Source of the DNA: Coriobacteriia bacterium
GTDB taxonomy: Bacteria > Actinomycetota > Coriobacteriia > Anaerosomatales > Anaerosomataceae
Length of the DNA: 46,879 nucleotides
Direction: 5' to 3'
Assembly (NCBI GenBank): GCA_026416035.1
Contig: JAOAFY010000005.1
Coordinates: 1,184-48,062, forward strand
The notes below the pieces were generated by a model, which did not search any database, was not told where the DNA came from, and saw nothing but the letters and a program-made list of their open reading frames with translations. Positions 10,397 through 18,934 of the stretch are shown here, piece by piece (the first letter of the stretch is position 1; each line of letters begins with the position of its first letter). The translations under genes and the position numbers were made by a program.

Positions 10397-10687
10397 GTGG
10401 GCTCTGAGCGCTTCGCGCCACCCGAAGGCGCCAGAGTGCGCATCGAGATCGTCGAGATCCTCGGTCGCGGCACCTGCTCCATCGGACTGCGCGTCGGCGA
10501 TGAGTGGGTCGTCGATTCCGCCCTGGTCCCAGCAGGGATGTGCGGGTGGGCCTACGCAGCGATGCTGCCGTTCCTCCAACCGCTCCGCTTCGGGGGATCG
10601 TTCCCGTGGGAGGAGGAAGGGGAGGCGCGCGTGTGCTGTCCCGATCCCGCCAATCCGGTGGTATTCCGCCTCACGGTCGAACGCTGA
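10397..10687 (+). CDS. TIGR04076-like small protein
   Basis: A 96-residue protein of unknown function. The layout (VRIEIVEILGRGTCSIG, an acidic GDEWVV strand, GMCGWAYAAMLPFL, LRFGGSFPWEEEGE, then CCPDPANPVVFRL) matches my memory of the TIGR04076 family, with conserved Cys at the three usual places. The GTG at 10397 lies 10 bases after GGAGGAG inside the proS end and 6 bp after the proS stop, so it is likely co-transcribed with proS. The cysteines could bind metal, but none is established. Confidence 0.75.
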   Translation: MGSERFAPPEGARVRIEIVEILGRGTCSIGLRVGDEWVVDSALVPAGMCGWAYAAMLPFLQPLRFGGSFPWEEEGEARVCCPDPANPVVFRLTVER

Positions 10688-10696
10688 GCCCCCGGG

Positions 10697-10725
10697 TTCA
10701 CCGCCCTCCGGTGCTGTGCTAGAAT
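10697..10725 (+). promoter_or_regulatory. Promoter of the rimP-nusA-infB operon
   Basis: TTCACC (10697-10702) and TAGAAT (10720-10725) are separated by 17 bp, and TG at 10717-10718 makes an extended -10. The start of rimP is 85 bp downstream of the -10, leaving a leader that contains a hairpin. Confidence 0.65.
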
Positions 10726-10756
10726 CAGCACGCACGGGAAATCTGCAGTCGTTGCG

Positions 10757-10784
10757 AGAAGTGGGCTGACCCCCGCTTCTTTTG
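10757..10784 (+). terminator. Attenuator-like hairpin in the rimP leader
   Basis: AGAAGTGGG (10757-10765) pairs with CCCGCTTCT (10772-10780) with one G-U wobble and a 6-base loop, followed by TTTGTTCT. It lies inside the leader, after the promoter and before rimP. Hairpins of this kind with GTGGG/CCCAC-like stems are common upstream of rimP-nusA operons, where NusA-stimulated termination gives autoregulation in some bacteria; the role here is inference. Confidence 0.6.
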
Positions 10785-10810
10785 TTCTGGACACGGCGCG
10801 GGAGGTGGGC

Positions 10811-11296
10811 ATGGCACGCGACGTCGCATACGAGATCGAGCAGGCCCTGACGCCGCTCGCGCTCGCGCACGGCCTTGAACTGGTAGCGGTCGAGGTCGCC
10901 GGGCATAGCGGGCGCCCCGTCGTCCGCGTGTTCTTGGACCGCAACGGCGGCATCGACCTCGATGCCATCGCCGAGGCGAATCCGTGGATCTCGGATGCCA
11001 TCGACGCAACCGGTGCGATTCCAGGGTCGTACATCCTGGAGGTGTCATCCCCCGGGATCGAGCGTCCGCTTCGCAGCACGCGAGACTGGGACCGGTTCCG
11101 TGGCAGGTCGGCGTCGGTCGCTCTCTCCGAGCCGCTGAACGGGCGCAAGAACTTCACCGGCGTCGTTGCGGGTCACGATGGCGACGACGCCCTGCTTGAG
11201 GTCGAGGGCGCCCTGGTCCGCCTGCCGTTCGCACGGATACGCAAGGCGCACCTGGTGTTCGACTTCTCGTCATTCGAGAGCAAGGAGACACGATGA
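10811..11296 (+). CDS. rimP: Ribosome maturation factor RimP
   Basis: Assembly factor for the 30S subunit. The 161-residue protein has the N-terminal RimP domain (LELVAVEVAG, RVFLDRNGGIDLDAIAEAN) with the conserved YILEVSSPGIERPL motif and a C-terminal Sm-like domain. The ATG at 10811 has GGGAGG at about 6 bases; an in-frame GTG at 10805 overlaps that site and is less likely. Its stop overlaps the nusA ATG as ATGA. First gene of the rimP-nusA-ylxR-infB-rbfA operon. Confidence 0.95.
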   Translation: MARDVAYEIEQALTPLALAHGLELVAVEVAGHSGRPVVRVFLDRNGGIDLDAIAEANPWISDAIDATGAIPGSYILEVSSPGIERPLRSTRDWDRFRGRSASVALSEPLNGRKNFTGVVAGHDGDDALLEVEGALVRLPFARIRKAHLVFDFSSFESKETR

Positions 11297-12432
11297 GCTC
11301 TGAGTTGATGGAAGCGCTGAAGCAGCTTGCGCGCGAGAAGAACATCGACGAGTTCGAGATGCTCGACCGCCTCGAGCACACGCTCGCACAGACCTACCGC
11401 AAGACGCTCGACCTGGAGAACGAGGCCCGCGTCGAGATCGACCGGGACACTGGACGCATCCGCGTGTTCGAGCTCGTCCCGGTCGGCGGCACCGAGGAAG
11501 AACCCGTCTTCGAGGAGCGGGACATCACGCCCTCGGACATCTCTCGGTTCGCGGCCCTTGCCGCGAAGCAGGTCATCACACAGGCGATCCGGGAAGCCGA
11601 GCGCGAGCAGATCTTCCAGGAGTACGCAGACCGCATCGGTGACAGCATCACGGGCACCGTCCAGCAGTCAGACAGCCGCTACACGCTGATCAAGATCCGC
11701 GAGGGCGTCGAGGCGCTCCTGCCGCCGACCGAGCAGCCGCCGAATGAGCGCTACGACCACAACATGCGGCTGAAGGCGCTCATCATCGACGTCCGCAAGT
11801 CTTCCGGGAACGAACCGTCCATCGTGGTCTCGCGGACGCACCCGAACCTGCTCAAGCGCCTGTTCGAGTTGGAGGTTCCGGAGATCTACGACGGCATCGT
11901 CGAGATCAAGAGCGTTGCGCGCGAGCCAGGCATCCGGTCGAAGGTCGCCGTCGCGTCACGCGAGCCCGGCCTTGATCCCGTTGGGGCGTGCGTCGGGCCG
12001 AAGGGAAGCCGCGTGCGCATGGTGGTCGCGGAACTCAAAGGCGAGCGCATCGACGTCATCCCGTGGTCGGACGACCCGGCTACCTTCGTCGGCAACGCGC
12101 TGTCACCCGCCAAGGTGTCCACCGTGCTCATCGACGAGGACACTCATACCGCCACGGTCATCGTCCCTGACGACCAGCTCTCGCTCGCCATCGGCAAGGA
12201 GGGTCAGAATGCGCGCCTCGCAGCGAAGCTCACGGGGTGGCGTATCGACATCAAGAGCATGAGCCAGGCGCTCGAGAGCGGGATCGCGGTCAGCGCCGGA
12301 AGCGGCCATGCAGCGGGTGAGCCGATCGACGGCCGGTGCGCCCACGTCAGCAACGAGGGCATCCGCTGCCGCAACCAGGCGCTGCCGGGCAGCCGCTTCT
12401 GCAGGATCCACGCCGGAGAGGACATGAGCTAG
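11293..12432 (+). CDS. nusA: Transcription termination/antitermination factor NusA with C-terminal Cys/His tail
   Basis: RNA polymerase-binding factor that modulates pausing and termination. The N-terminal domain (1-120) is followed by S1 (GDSITGTVQQSDSRYTL) and two KH domains (VGPKGSRVRMVV and IGKEGQNARLAAKLTGW). The 379-residue protein lacks the C-terminal acidic repeats of proteobacterial NusA. Instead its last 38 residues carry C349, C359, C370 and H373 in the pattern CAHVSNEGIRC-x10-CRIH, which looks like a small zinc knuckle. The ATG overlaps the rimP stop as ATGA. Confidence 0.95.
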   Translation: MSSELMEALKQLAREKNIDEFEMLDRLEHTLAQTYRKTLDLENEARVEIDRDTGRIRVFELVPVGGTEEEPVFEERDITPSDISRFAALAAKQVITQAIREAEREQIFQEYADRIGDSITGTVQQSDSRYTLIKIREGVEALLPPTEQPPNERYDHNMRLKALIIDVRKSSGNEPSIVVSRTHPNLLKRLFELEVPEIYDGIVEIKSVAREPGIRSKVAVASREPGLDPVGACVGPKGSRVRMVVAELKGERIDVIPWSDDPATFVGNALSPAKVSTVLIDEDTHTATVIVPDDQLSLAIGKEGQNARLAAKLTGWRIDIKSMSQALESGIAVSAGSGHAAGEPIDGRCAHVSNEGIRCRNQALPGSRFCRIHAGEDMS

Positions 12433-12436
12433 CGCC

Positions 12437-12736
12437 GTGAAGCCGACGAAGCCGCATCTTCGCACCTGCCTCGGCTGCGGTCGCGAGACGGAGAAGCGCG
12501 ACCTCGTCCGCCTCGTCCGCGGTCAGGAGGGGGAGGTCTTCGTCGACCCGACCGGCAAGAGGAGCGGACGCGGCGCGTACGTGTGCGCCGACGAGGCGTG
12601 CTTCGAGACTGCGGTGCGGAAGAACCGCTTCTCGCACGCCCTGAAGACGACCATCGGAGAAGACGACATCGAGCGGTTGCGACGGGAGTTCGAGGACCTC
12701 CTCGCCACCGACGCTCGGTTCGGATCGGGACGGTGA
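12437..12736 (+). CDS. ylxR: YlxR-family (DUF448) RNA-binding protein
   Basis: Small basic protein of the nusA operon; the B. subtilis homolog has been reported to bind and modulate RNase P (RnpM). The 99 residues start with RTCLGCGRETEKRDLVRLVR, containing the CLGC signature, then GRGAYVC and CFETAVRKNRFSHAL, the standard YlxR layout. The GTG at 12437 follows nusA by 4 bp. Its TGA overlaps the infB ATG (TGATG). The ylxQ gene (L7Ae family) often found here in Firmicutes is absent. Confidence 0.93.
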   Translation: MKPTKPHLRTCLGCGRETEKRDLVRLVRGQEGEVFVDPTGKRSGRGAYVCADEACFETAVRKNRFSHALKTTIGEDDIERLRREFEDLLATDARFGSGR

Positions 12737-15228
12737 TGTGGATGCCAGCAATCAGAGTCCATGAACTTGCAAAAGAATTCGGCATGAGCTCCAACGAGCT
12801 TCTGGAGCACCTCGAGCGCCTCAAGATCCCGGTCAAGAGCCACTCGTCGACGCTGCACGACGCGTACGTGCAGAAGATCCGCAAGGACCTGGCGCCGATC
12901 ATCGCGGAGCGACAGGCAGCGATGGAGGCCGAGCGCGCTCGCCAGGAAGCTGAAGAAGCCGCCCGTCGTGCAGCGGAAGAGGAGGCGGCGCGCAAGGCGG
13001 CTGAGGCTGAAGCCGCCCGTCGTGCAGCGGAAGAGGAGGCGGCGCGCAAGGCGGCTGAGGCCAAGGCACATGAGGCCAAGGCGAGACCCGAAGCGCCGAT
13101 CGAGGAGGCTCCCACCGAGCCCGCACCCACGGCCCAGACCATCGACGAAGCACGGGCGAAGTCGAAGGCCGAAGCCGAGGAGCGTCTGAAGCGCATCGAG
13201 GAAGAACGCAAGCGCCTCGAAGCCGAAGCGCGCGCAGCGGAGGAGAAGAAGCGTCTGGAAGAGGAGGCTGCCCGCCTCGAGGCGGAAGAGGCCGAGCGCT
13301 ACCGACGCATGGCACGCGAAGCCGAGGAAGCCGCGCGCCACGCGCACCTGCTTGCCGAGGCTGCGCGGCTCGCCGCCACCGGCACCGGGGGCAAGAAGAA
13401 GAAAAAGGCGAAGAAGGGCGCCGCGGAGCGCGAGGAGGCCGTCGTCGCTGCCTCGACGCAGCCGGCGAAGCCAGAGATCGCTGCTGATGTCATCACGATC
13501 TCTGAAGGAGCGACCGTAGGCGAGTTCGCCGACGCGGTCGGGCTGCCCTCGGCCGAGGTCATCAAGCGGCTGATGATGCTCGGCGAGCTTCTGACCGTCA
13601 ACCAGCCGATCGGCCGCACCACGATGGAGATACTCGCTGAGGACCTCGGCGTGAGCCTCAAGGTCCTGTCTCCCGAAGAAGAAGCGGGCATCGTCTACGA
13701 GGACAGGCCCGAGGACCTCAAGCCTCGCCCCCCGGTCGTCACCGTCATGGGTCACGTCGACCACGGGAAGACCTCGCTCCTCGACGCGATACGCGAGACG
13801 GGCGTGGCTGCGACCGAAGCCGGAGGCATCACCCAGCACATCGGTGCCTCCGTGGTGCACCACGACGGCAAGCAGATCACCTTCATCGATACGCCAGGCC
13901 ACGAGGCGTTCACGGCCATGCGCGCCCGCGGCGCGAAGGTCACCGATGTCGCCGTGCTCGTGGTGGCCGCAGACGACGGCGTCATGCCGCAGACCGTCGA
14001 GGCGATCAACCATGCCAAAGCGGCAGGGGTACCCATCATCGTCGCCGTCAACAAGATCGACAAGGACGGTGCGAACCCCGACCGCGTCCGTCAGGAGCTC
14101 ACGGAGCACGGCATCGTGCCGGAGGCATGGGGCGGCTCGAACATCTTCGTAGACGTGAGCGCCAAGAAGCGCATCAACATCGACGAGCTTCTCGAGATGA
14201 TCCTGCTGCAAGCCGAGGTGCTCGAACTCAAGGCGAATCCCGATGCGCCCGCTCACGGCGTGGTCATCGAGGCGAAGCTCGACCGGGGACGCGGCCCGGT
14301 CGCGACCGTGCTCGTGCAGCGCGGCACGCTCAGGGTCGGCGACGCAGTCGTTGCCGGCACGAGCCACGGCCGCGTGCGCGCCCTGGTGAATCCTAAGGGC
14401 GAGAACGTCGAGGCAGCACGGCCCGCGGATCCCGTGGAGATCCTCGGCCTCGCGAGCGTGCCGGCGGCCGGCGACGAGTTCCGCGTCGTGGCGGACGAGC
14501 GCGAAGCGAGGCGGATCGCAGAAGAGCGCGCCCTCAAGCAGCGTCTGCTCGCCGAGCAGCGCAAGACGCACGTCAGCCTCGACGACCTGTTCTCCCGCAT
14601 CTCCGAAGGCGAGCTCAAGGAGCTCAACCTGGTCGTCAAGGCAGACGTCCAAGGCTCGATCGAGGCGCTCAAAGACGCCCTCGACAAGATGGACCAGTCC
14701 GAGGTGCGCATCAACGTCATCCACTCCGGCGTGGGCGGCATCACCGAATCTGACGTCATGCTGGCTGATGCCTCGGACGCGATCGTCATCGGCTTCAACG
14801 TGCGTCCCGAGCCCAAGGCGAAGGCGCTTGCAGAGCAGGAGAAGGTCGACATCCGCCTGTACCGCGTCATCTACCAGGCGATCGAAGACATCAACGCGGC
14901 CCGCGTCGGTCTGCTGTCGCCAACCATCGAGGAACGCGACACAGGTCGCGCCGAGGTGCGCGAGCTCTTCAAGATCCCGAAGGTGGGCGTCGTGGCCGGC
15001 TGCGTCGTAGTGGACGGCGAGATCTTCGCCGACGACCAGGTCCGCGTCGTCCGCAACGGCACGGTCGTCTTCGAAGGCAAGATGCGCTCGCTGCGGCACT
15101 TCAAGGAAGACGTCAAGAGCGTCCGCGCCGGATCCGAGTGCGGCATCGCGATCGAGGGCTTCCAGGACGTGAAGGAAGGCGACTACATCGAGGGCTTCAA
15201 GACCGTCGAGGTCGCCCGGAAGGAGTGA
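12736..15228 (+). CDS. infB: Translation initiation factor IF-2
   Basis: GTPase that brings initiator tRNA to the ribosome. The N-terminal IF2_N motif ([21 protein letters not shown]) is followed by a charged Ala/Glu/Arg/Lys coiled region (about residues 50-240), a second IF2_N, and the G domain with GHVDHGKT at residue 339, DTPGHE and NKID, then domains II-IV. The protein has 830 residues from ATG 12736; ATG 12742 (MPAIRVHEL) is also possible, and GTG 12733 less so. The linker contains a 54-bp tandem duplication (12955-13062). Start overlaps the ylxR stop. Confidence 0.95.
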   Translation: MWMPAIRVHELAKEFGMSSNELLEHLERLKIPVKSHSSTLHDAYVQKIRKDLAPIIAERQAAMEAERARQEAEEAARRAAEEEAARKAAEAEAARRAAEEEAARKAAEAKAHEAKARPEAPIEEAPTEPAPTAQTIDEARAKSKAEAEERLKRIEEERKRLEAEARAAEEKKRLEEEAARLEAEEAERYRRMAREAEEAARHAHLLAEAARLAATGTGGKKKKKAKKGAAEREEAVVAASTQPAKPEIAADVITISEGATVGEFADAVGLPSAEVIKRLMMLGELLTVNQPIGRTTMEILAEDLGVSLKVLSPEEEAGIVYEDRPEDLKPRPPVVTVMGHVDHGKTSLLDAIRETGVAATEAGGITQHIGASVVHHDGKQITFIDTPGHEAFTAMRARGAKVTDVAVLVVAADDGVMPQTVEAINHAKAAGVPIIVAVNKIDKDGANPDRVRQELTEHGIVPEAWGGSNIFVDVSAKKRINIDELLEMILLQAEVLELKANPDAPAHGVVIEAKLDRGRGPVATVLVQRGTLRVGDAVVAGTSHGRVRALVNPKGENVEAARPADPVEILGLASVPAAGDEFRVVADEREARRIAEERALKQRLLAEQRKTHVSLDDLFSRISEGELKELNLVVKADVQGSIEALKDALDKMDQSEVRINVIHSGVGGITESDVMLADASDAIVIGFNVRPEPKAKALAEQEKVDIRLYRVIYQAIEDINAARVGLLSPTIEERDTGRAEVRELFKIPKVGVVAGCVVVDGEIFADDQVRVVRNGTVVFEGKMRSLRHFKEDVKSVRAGSECGIAIEGFQDVKEGDYIEGFKTVEVARKE
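12955..13062 (+). repeat. 54-bp tandem repeat inside infB
   Basis: Two adjacent copies with a 54-bp period; 12955-13007 and 13009-13061 are identical over 53 bp. In frame, each copy encodes 18 residues beginning [18 protein letters not shown]. It lies in the flexible charged linker of IF-2 and looks like a recent duplication that would be prone to length change. Confidence 0.9.
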
Positions 15229-15234
15229 GGCGGC

Positions 15235-15621
15235 GTGCCTGCTCCTCGCGTGCGGAAGCTGAACGAGTCGGTCCGCGCGGCGCTGGCCGACGTGCTGGTG
15301 AGCGAGGTCCAGGACCCGCGCCTGGAGCTCGCCACCATCACGAGCGTCGAGGTGAGCCCCGACCTCCGCTATGCGGACGTCTTCGTCACCGCTCACGGCG
15401 GCGAGCAGCGCTATGCCGAGCTGCTCGCTGGCCTCGAGTCCGCCAAGGGCCGGATCAGAGCAGCGCTGTCCGAACGGGTCGCGATGAAGTACCTGCCTGA
15501 GTTGAGGTTCCACATCGACGAGAGCGTCGACGTCGGTCAGCGCATCGAGCGCGCGATACGGCGTGAGCGCCGCCGCCATCCGGAGTGGACCGCAGACGAC
15601 GGTGCCGGCGATGACGGCTGA
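15235..15621 (+). CDS. rbfA: Ribosome-binding factor A
   Basis: Cold-shock associated 30S maturation factor. The 128-residue protein has the KH-like fold text RVRKLNESVRAALADVLV, DPRLELATITSVEVSPDLRYADVFV and a conserved end of the domain FHIDESVDVGQRIERAI. The GTG at 15235 lies 6 bp after infB with GGAAGGAGTGAGGC upstream. Its 3' end overlaps nrnA by 11 bp. Confidence 0.94.
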   Translation: MPAPRVRKLNESVRAALADVLVSEVQDPRLELATITSVEVSPDLRYADVFVTAHGGEQRYAELLAGLESAKGRIRAALSERVAMKYLPELRFHIDESVDVGQRIERAIRRERRRHPEWTADDGAGDDG

Positions 15622-16582
15622 GCCGCTGAAGCAAGCCGTGGAAGTGCTGCGCTCGGCGCGTCACGCGGCCGTGTGCGCGCACGTCGACCCCGACGGTGAC
15701 GCCGTCGGAAGCGTGCTCGCGCTCACGCACGCGCTCAACGCCGCGGGCGTCCGAGCAGATCCTGTCCTCGCCAGCGGAGACCATGCTCCAGCAACCTACG
15801 CGTTCCTTCCCGGTGCGGAGCAGTACCGTACCGTGGCGAGCCTCGCCGAGCAGCCCGACGTCGTCGTCGCGCTCGATGCTCCTTCTCCAACGCGCCTCGG
15901 AGAGGCCGCATCGCTTCTTGCACGCGCATCTGCGGTCGTGGTGGTCGACCACCACCCGGACAACGCCCTGTTCGGTACGGTGTGCGTGGTCGACCCTGAT
16001 GCTCCGTCGACGAGCGCGCTGGTGTGGGACCTCGTGGAACTGCTCGGCGTACCAGCCGAACAGGCGATCCTCGACTGCGTGTACTGCGGCCTGATGACCG
16101 ACACCGGCCGCTTCTCGTACAGCAACGCGACCCCGCGGGCCTTCCGCCTCGCCGCCACCCTCGCCGAAGCCGGGGCCCGCACCACATGGGTCTACCGCAA
16201 CGTGTACGAGACGCGGTCGCCGGCCGCCCTCGCGCTCACCGCCCGTGCGCTGGATCGGCTCGCCCTTGCCAACGGCGGCGCAGTCGCATACTCCTGGATC
16301 GAGGAACAGGACCTCGTCCAGACCGGAGCGCTCCAGGAGGAGACCGAGGACCTCATCGACGCCATCCGCGTTGTCGCAGGCCCGGACGTAGTCGTCTTGT
16401 TCAAGTGCTCTTCGGACCGCGTAAAGGCGAGCCTCCGCGCCAAGGACGGAGCGGATGTGGGATCCATCGCCCGCGCATTGGGGGGAGGGGGGCATCGGGC
16501 GGCGGCCGGCTTCACCGTCGAAGGCACGCTTGCCGATGCGATCGCCGCGCTGATGCCGCTGTTGCCAGCGAGGCCACGATGA
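15611..16582 (+). CDS. nrnA: DHH-family oligoribonuclease / pAp phosphatase
   Basis: Degrades 2-5 nt RNA fragments and 3'-phosphoadenosine 5'-phosphate; cytoplasmic. The DHH domain carries HVDPDGDAVGS (residues 24-34), ALDAPSPTRLGE in place of the usual D-x-P region, and VVVVDHHPDN near residue 110; the DHHA1 domain ends in GGGGHRAAAGF. Length 323 residues from ATG 15611, which overlaps rbfA; GTG 15602 is an alternative. Position between rbfA and truB is typical of Gram-positives. The truB ATG overlaps its stop (ATGA). Confidence 0.93.
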   Translation: MTAEPLKQAVEVLRSARHAAVCAHVDPDGDAVGSVLALTHALNAAGVRADPVLASGDHAPATYAFLPGAEQYRTVASLAEQPDVVVALDAPSPTRLGEAASLLARASAVVVVDHHPDNALFGTVCVVDPDAPSTSALVWDLVELLGVPAEQAILDCVYCGLMTDTGRFSYSNATPRAFRLAATLAEAGARTTWVYRNVYETRSPAALALTARALDRLALANGGAVAYSWIEEQDLVQTGALQEETEDLIDAIRVVAGPDVVVLFKCSSDRVKASLRAKDGADVGSIARALGGGGHRAAAGFTVEGTLADAIAALMPLLPARPR

Positions 16583-17484
16583 GGCAGCGAGTCGCCACCG
16601 GTATCGAGGGCGTTCTGCCCGTTGACAAGCCCGCCGGACCGACGAGCCACGACGTCGTCGCCGCCATACGCCGTGCCACGGGCGAGCGACGAGTCGGGCA
16701 CGCAGGCACCCTCGATCCCGCCGCCACTGGCCTTCTCGTGGTCCTCGTGGGACCGTACACCCGGCTCGAACCGTATCTCGCCAAGACGTCCAAGCGCTAC
16801 CTGGCAACGATACGGTTCGGAACGGCCACTGACACCGACGACGCCGACGGCGAAGTCATCGCCGAAGCACCTGTCCCAGACGACATCCTGGATCCTGATC
16901 AGGCCCGTGAAGCCGTCGCCTCGCTGGTGGGCCCGCACGAGCAGGTGCCCCCGTCGTACTCGGCGATCAAGCGAGACGGCGTCGTCGCCCACCGCGCAGC
17001 CAGATCCGGTCGCCCGATCGTGCTCGAGCCGAGGCGCATCGAGGTCTTCGAGGCACGCCTCCTTTCCGTCGACCGCGATCGGCTGTCGTGGGAACTCGAG
17101 CTCGCCGTCTCTGCCGGGACCTACGTCCGAGCGCTCGCCCGCGACCTCGGCTGCACGCTCGGCACCTGTGCGCACCTCGCCGCGCTGCGGCGCACGGCCA
17201 GCGGACACCTGTCGATCTCCGACGCGCATCCTCTGGACGAGTGCTTGGCTGTGGCCCGCTCAGGCGAGATCGCACGGCTGTTCGCGGATCCGTTCGATGC
17301 CCTCGGACTCCCGGTCGTGGATGCGGATGCGACGCAGGTGGCCGCCGGACGCGCGATCGCCGCGCCCGCAGGCACGGAAGGACTGGTCGCAATCAGAGCG
17401 GATGGACGCCTCGCGGCGGTGTATCGCAGAGCCGGTGACCAGCTCGTCCCGCAGGCGGTGTTCCCGAAGGGAAGCAGCACGTGA
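16579..17484 (+). CDS. truB: tRNA pseudouridine(55) synthase
   Basis: Makes pseudouridine 55 in the T-loop of tRNAs. The catalytic aspartate is D46 in GHAGTLDPAATG; PVDKPAGPTSHDVV precedes it and the Lys-Tyr motif SKRYLATIRFG follows. The C-terminus has RTASGHL and a PUA-like end, giving 301 residues. The ATG overlaps the nrnA stop and its own stop overlaps the ribF GTG, so all three are coupled. Confidence 0.95.
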   Translation: MRQRVATGIEGVLPVDKPAGPTSHDVVAAIRRATGERRVGHAGTLDPAATGLLVVLVGPYTRLEPYLAKTSKRYLATIRFGTATDTDDADGEVIAEAPVPDDILDPDQAREAVASLVGPHEQVPPSYSAIKRDGVVAHRAARSGRPIVLEPRRIEVFEARLLSVDRDRLSWELELAVSAGTYVRALARDLGCTLGTCAHLAALRRTASGHLSISDAHPLDECLAVARSGEIARLFADPFDALGLPVVDADATQVAAGRAIAAPAGTEGLVAIRADGRLAAVYRRAGDQLVPQAVFPKGSST

Positions 17485-18425
17485 GTCCCCGCGTCTTGAC
17501 GTTCGAGCCCGGTATGGCCTCGCTGGGTACGGCGACGGTCGCCATCGGCGTCTTCGACGGCGTCCACCTGGGACACCAGGCGCTCATCCAAACGTGCCGG
17601 AGCCGGGCCGCGGACCTCGGCACCGCGTCGGTCGTGGTGACGTTCGACCGGGATCCCGACCGCGTCGTCGCGCCGGACAGGGCCGCCTTGCAGCTTCTCG
17701 AGCTCGAGGACAAGGTGGAGGCGCTCTCCGCGCTGGGCATCGACGCGATCGTCGTCGTCCCCTTCAACGCAGCAGTCGCCTCGATGTCCCCGGAGGCCTT
17801 CGTGCACGAGGTCCTCCTTGCGGCCTGCAGACCGCTCGTCGTCGTCGTCGGCGAGGACTTCCGCTTCGGCCGCGGCGCCTCGGGAGACGTGACGTCCCTC
17901 GCAGCCATCGGCGAGCATGCATCCTTCGAGGTGGAGCCGCATCCGCTCGTGCGTGTCGGAGGCGCCCCCGTCACCTCGACGCGCATCCGCTCGCTCGTCG
18001 CAGGCGGACAGGTGGCTGCCGCGGCACAGCTCCTCGGGCGGCCTCATCGCCTCCGCGGGACGGTCATCCGCGGCCGCGGCATCGGAGCACGGCTTGGCGC
18101 ACCTACGGCCAACCTGCTCACGCACGCGTACGCGGCCACGCCCGCCCCAGGCGTCTACGCCTGCTGGGCGAACCTCGGCTTCGAGCGCCACCCGGCGGCC
18201 GTGTTCGTCGGGAAGCCGCTCACGCTCGCACAGTCGCAGCCGGGCGTCGAAGCGCACCTGATCGGATACGGCTCGGGTCCGCTGTACGGACGCGAGATGG
18301 CGCTGGACTTCGTCGACAGGCTGCGAGACGTCGAGCGTTTCGAGGACGAGCGCGCGCTCGCCGCGGCGATCGCAGCAGACATCGAGCGCGTGCGAGAGAA
18401 GCTCGGCGACGCCCAGCACAGGTAG
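17481..18425 (+). CDS. ribF: Bifunctional riboflavin kinase / FAD synthetase
   Basis: Converts riboflavin to FMN and FAD. The N-terminal nucleotidyl-transferase domain has [11 protein letters not shown] (residues 23-33) and [17 protein letters not shown]; the C-terminal kinase domain has [16 protein letters not shown], where the usual GFPTAN is GAPTAN, and [10 protein letters not shown]. The length of 314 residues is normal. GTG 17481 overlaps the truB stop (GTGA). Last gene of the rimP operon; rpsO follows behind its own promoter candidate. Confidence 0.94.
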   Translation: MSPRVLTFEPGMASLGTATVAIGVFDGVHLGHQALIQTCRSRAADLGTASVVVTFDRDPDRVVAPDRAALQLLELEDKVEALSALGIDAIVVVPFNAAVASMSPEAFVHEVLLAACRPLVVVVGEDFRFGRGASGDVTSLAAIGEHASFEVEPHPLVRVGGAPVTSTRIRSLVAGGQVAAAAQLLGRPHRLRGTVIRGRGIGARLGAPTANLLTHAYAATPAPGVYACWANLGFERHPAAVFVGKPLTLAQSQPGVEAHLIGYGSGPLYGREMALDFVDRLRDVERFEDERALAAAIAADIERVREKLGDAQHR

Positions 18426-18449
18426 CGTGCCGCGCGCGCTGCTCGCGTG

Positions 18450-18458
18450 TGGTATCAT
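18450..18458 (+). promoter_or_regulatory. Extended -10 promoter of rpsO
   Basis: TGG-TATCAT is a good extended -10 in the 124-bp ribF-rpsO gap. The -35 region is GC-rich with no match. Transcription would start near 18465 and include the folded leader before rpsO. Confidence 0.55.
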
Positions 18459-18478
18459 GCTGAGGTTGGTTCTGGATA

Positions 18479-18525
18479 CCCACGACTTGGATCAGCGATC
18501 CACCGGCGCTGTTCTCGGTTGTGGG
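18479..18525 (+). promoter_or_regulatory. Structured rpsO leader, possible S15 autoregulatory element
   Basis: CCCACGAC (18479-18486) can pair with GTTGTGGG (18518-18525) with one G-U wobble, enclosing a perfect hairpin TGGATC-AGC-GATCCA (18488-18502). The outer stem ends 15 bp before the GAAGGAAGGG ribosome binding site. Ribosomal protein S15 controls its own mRNA through unrelated leader structures in several phyla; that this is one of them is inference. Confidence 0.45.
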
Positions 18526-18549
18526 CGGACACACGAAGGAAGGGTGGAC

Positions 18550-18819
18550 ATGGCACTGTCGAAGGACGTCAAGGCGCAGATCATCGCCGAGCACGCCCGC
18601 AACGAAGGCGACACCGGCTCGCCGGAAGTCCAGATCGCGCTGCTCACGCAGCGGATCAAGGACCTCACCGAGCACCTGCGGTACCACAAGCACGATCATC
18701 ACACGCGCCGTGGGCTCCTCAAGCTCGTCGGCCAGCGCCGCAGGCTGCTGAACTACCTGAAGAAGACCGACATCGAGCGGTACCGCGCGCTGGTTGCGAA
18801 GCTCGGCCTTCGCAGCTGA
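18550..18819 (+). CDS. rpsO: 30S ribosomal protein S15
   Basis: Primary binding protein for the central domain of 16S rRNA. The ATG at 18550 gives the standard 89 residues, [20 protein letters not shown] to LGLRS, with [14 protein letters not shown] and the [21 protein letters not shown] helix. GAAGGAAGGG lies upstream. It stands in the usual order before pnp, with a strong hairpin 20 bp after the stop. Confidence 0.97.
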   Translation: MALSKDVKAQIIAEHARNEGDTGSPEVQIALLTQRIKDLTEHLRYHKHDHHTRRGLLKLVGQRRRLLNYLKKTDIERYRALVAKLGLRS

Positions 18820-18839
18820 CCGAAGCAGGAGAGGCTCGC

Positions 18840-18870
18840 AGAAGGCGGGAGAGACCTCCCGCCTTCTTGC
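18840..18870 (+). terminator. Terminator or processing hairpin after rpsO
   Basis: AGAAGGCGGGAG (18840-18851) and CTCCCGCCTTCT (18856-18867) form a perfect 12-bp stem with the tetraloop AGAC, followed by TGCC rather than a U-tract. It is the strongest hairpin in the window and separates rpsO from pnp. Confidence 0.75.
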
Positions 18871-18879
18871 CGATTGCGG

Positions 18880-18906
18880 CGCTGAAGGGGAACAACCGCT
18901 TCAGCG
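18880..18906 (+). promoter_or_regulatory. Leader hairpin upstream of pnp
   Basis: CGCTGAAG (18880-18887) pairs perfectly with CTTCAGCG (18899-18906) around an 11-base loop. It lies 28 bp before the pnp ATG. In other bacteria a pnp leader stem is a control point for PNPase autoregulation; here the role is inferred only from place. Confidence 0.45.
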
Positions 18907-18934
18907 GACCAAACGAAGAGGAAGAAGAAGAGGC

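Noticed and set aside
12955-13062. CRISPR array
   Set aside because: Only two adjacent identical units with no spacers, inside an open IF-2 reading frame.
12523-15579. Minus-strand open frame of 1018 codons
   Set aside because: It is antisense to infB, which has all IF-2 motifs. High GC gives long antisense frames, and the translation is repetitive and lacks any recognisable domain.
16622-18463. 613-codon + strand open frame across truB and ribF
   Set aside because: It is an off-frame shadow; both genes have full motifs in their own frames.
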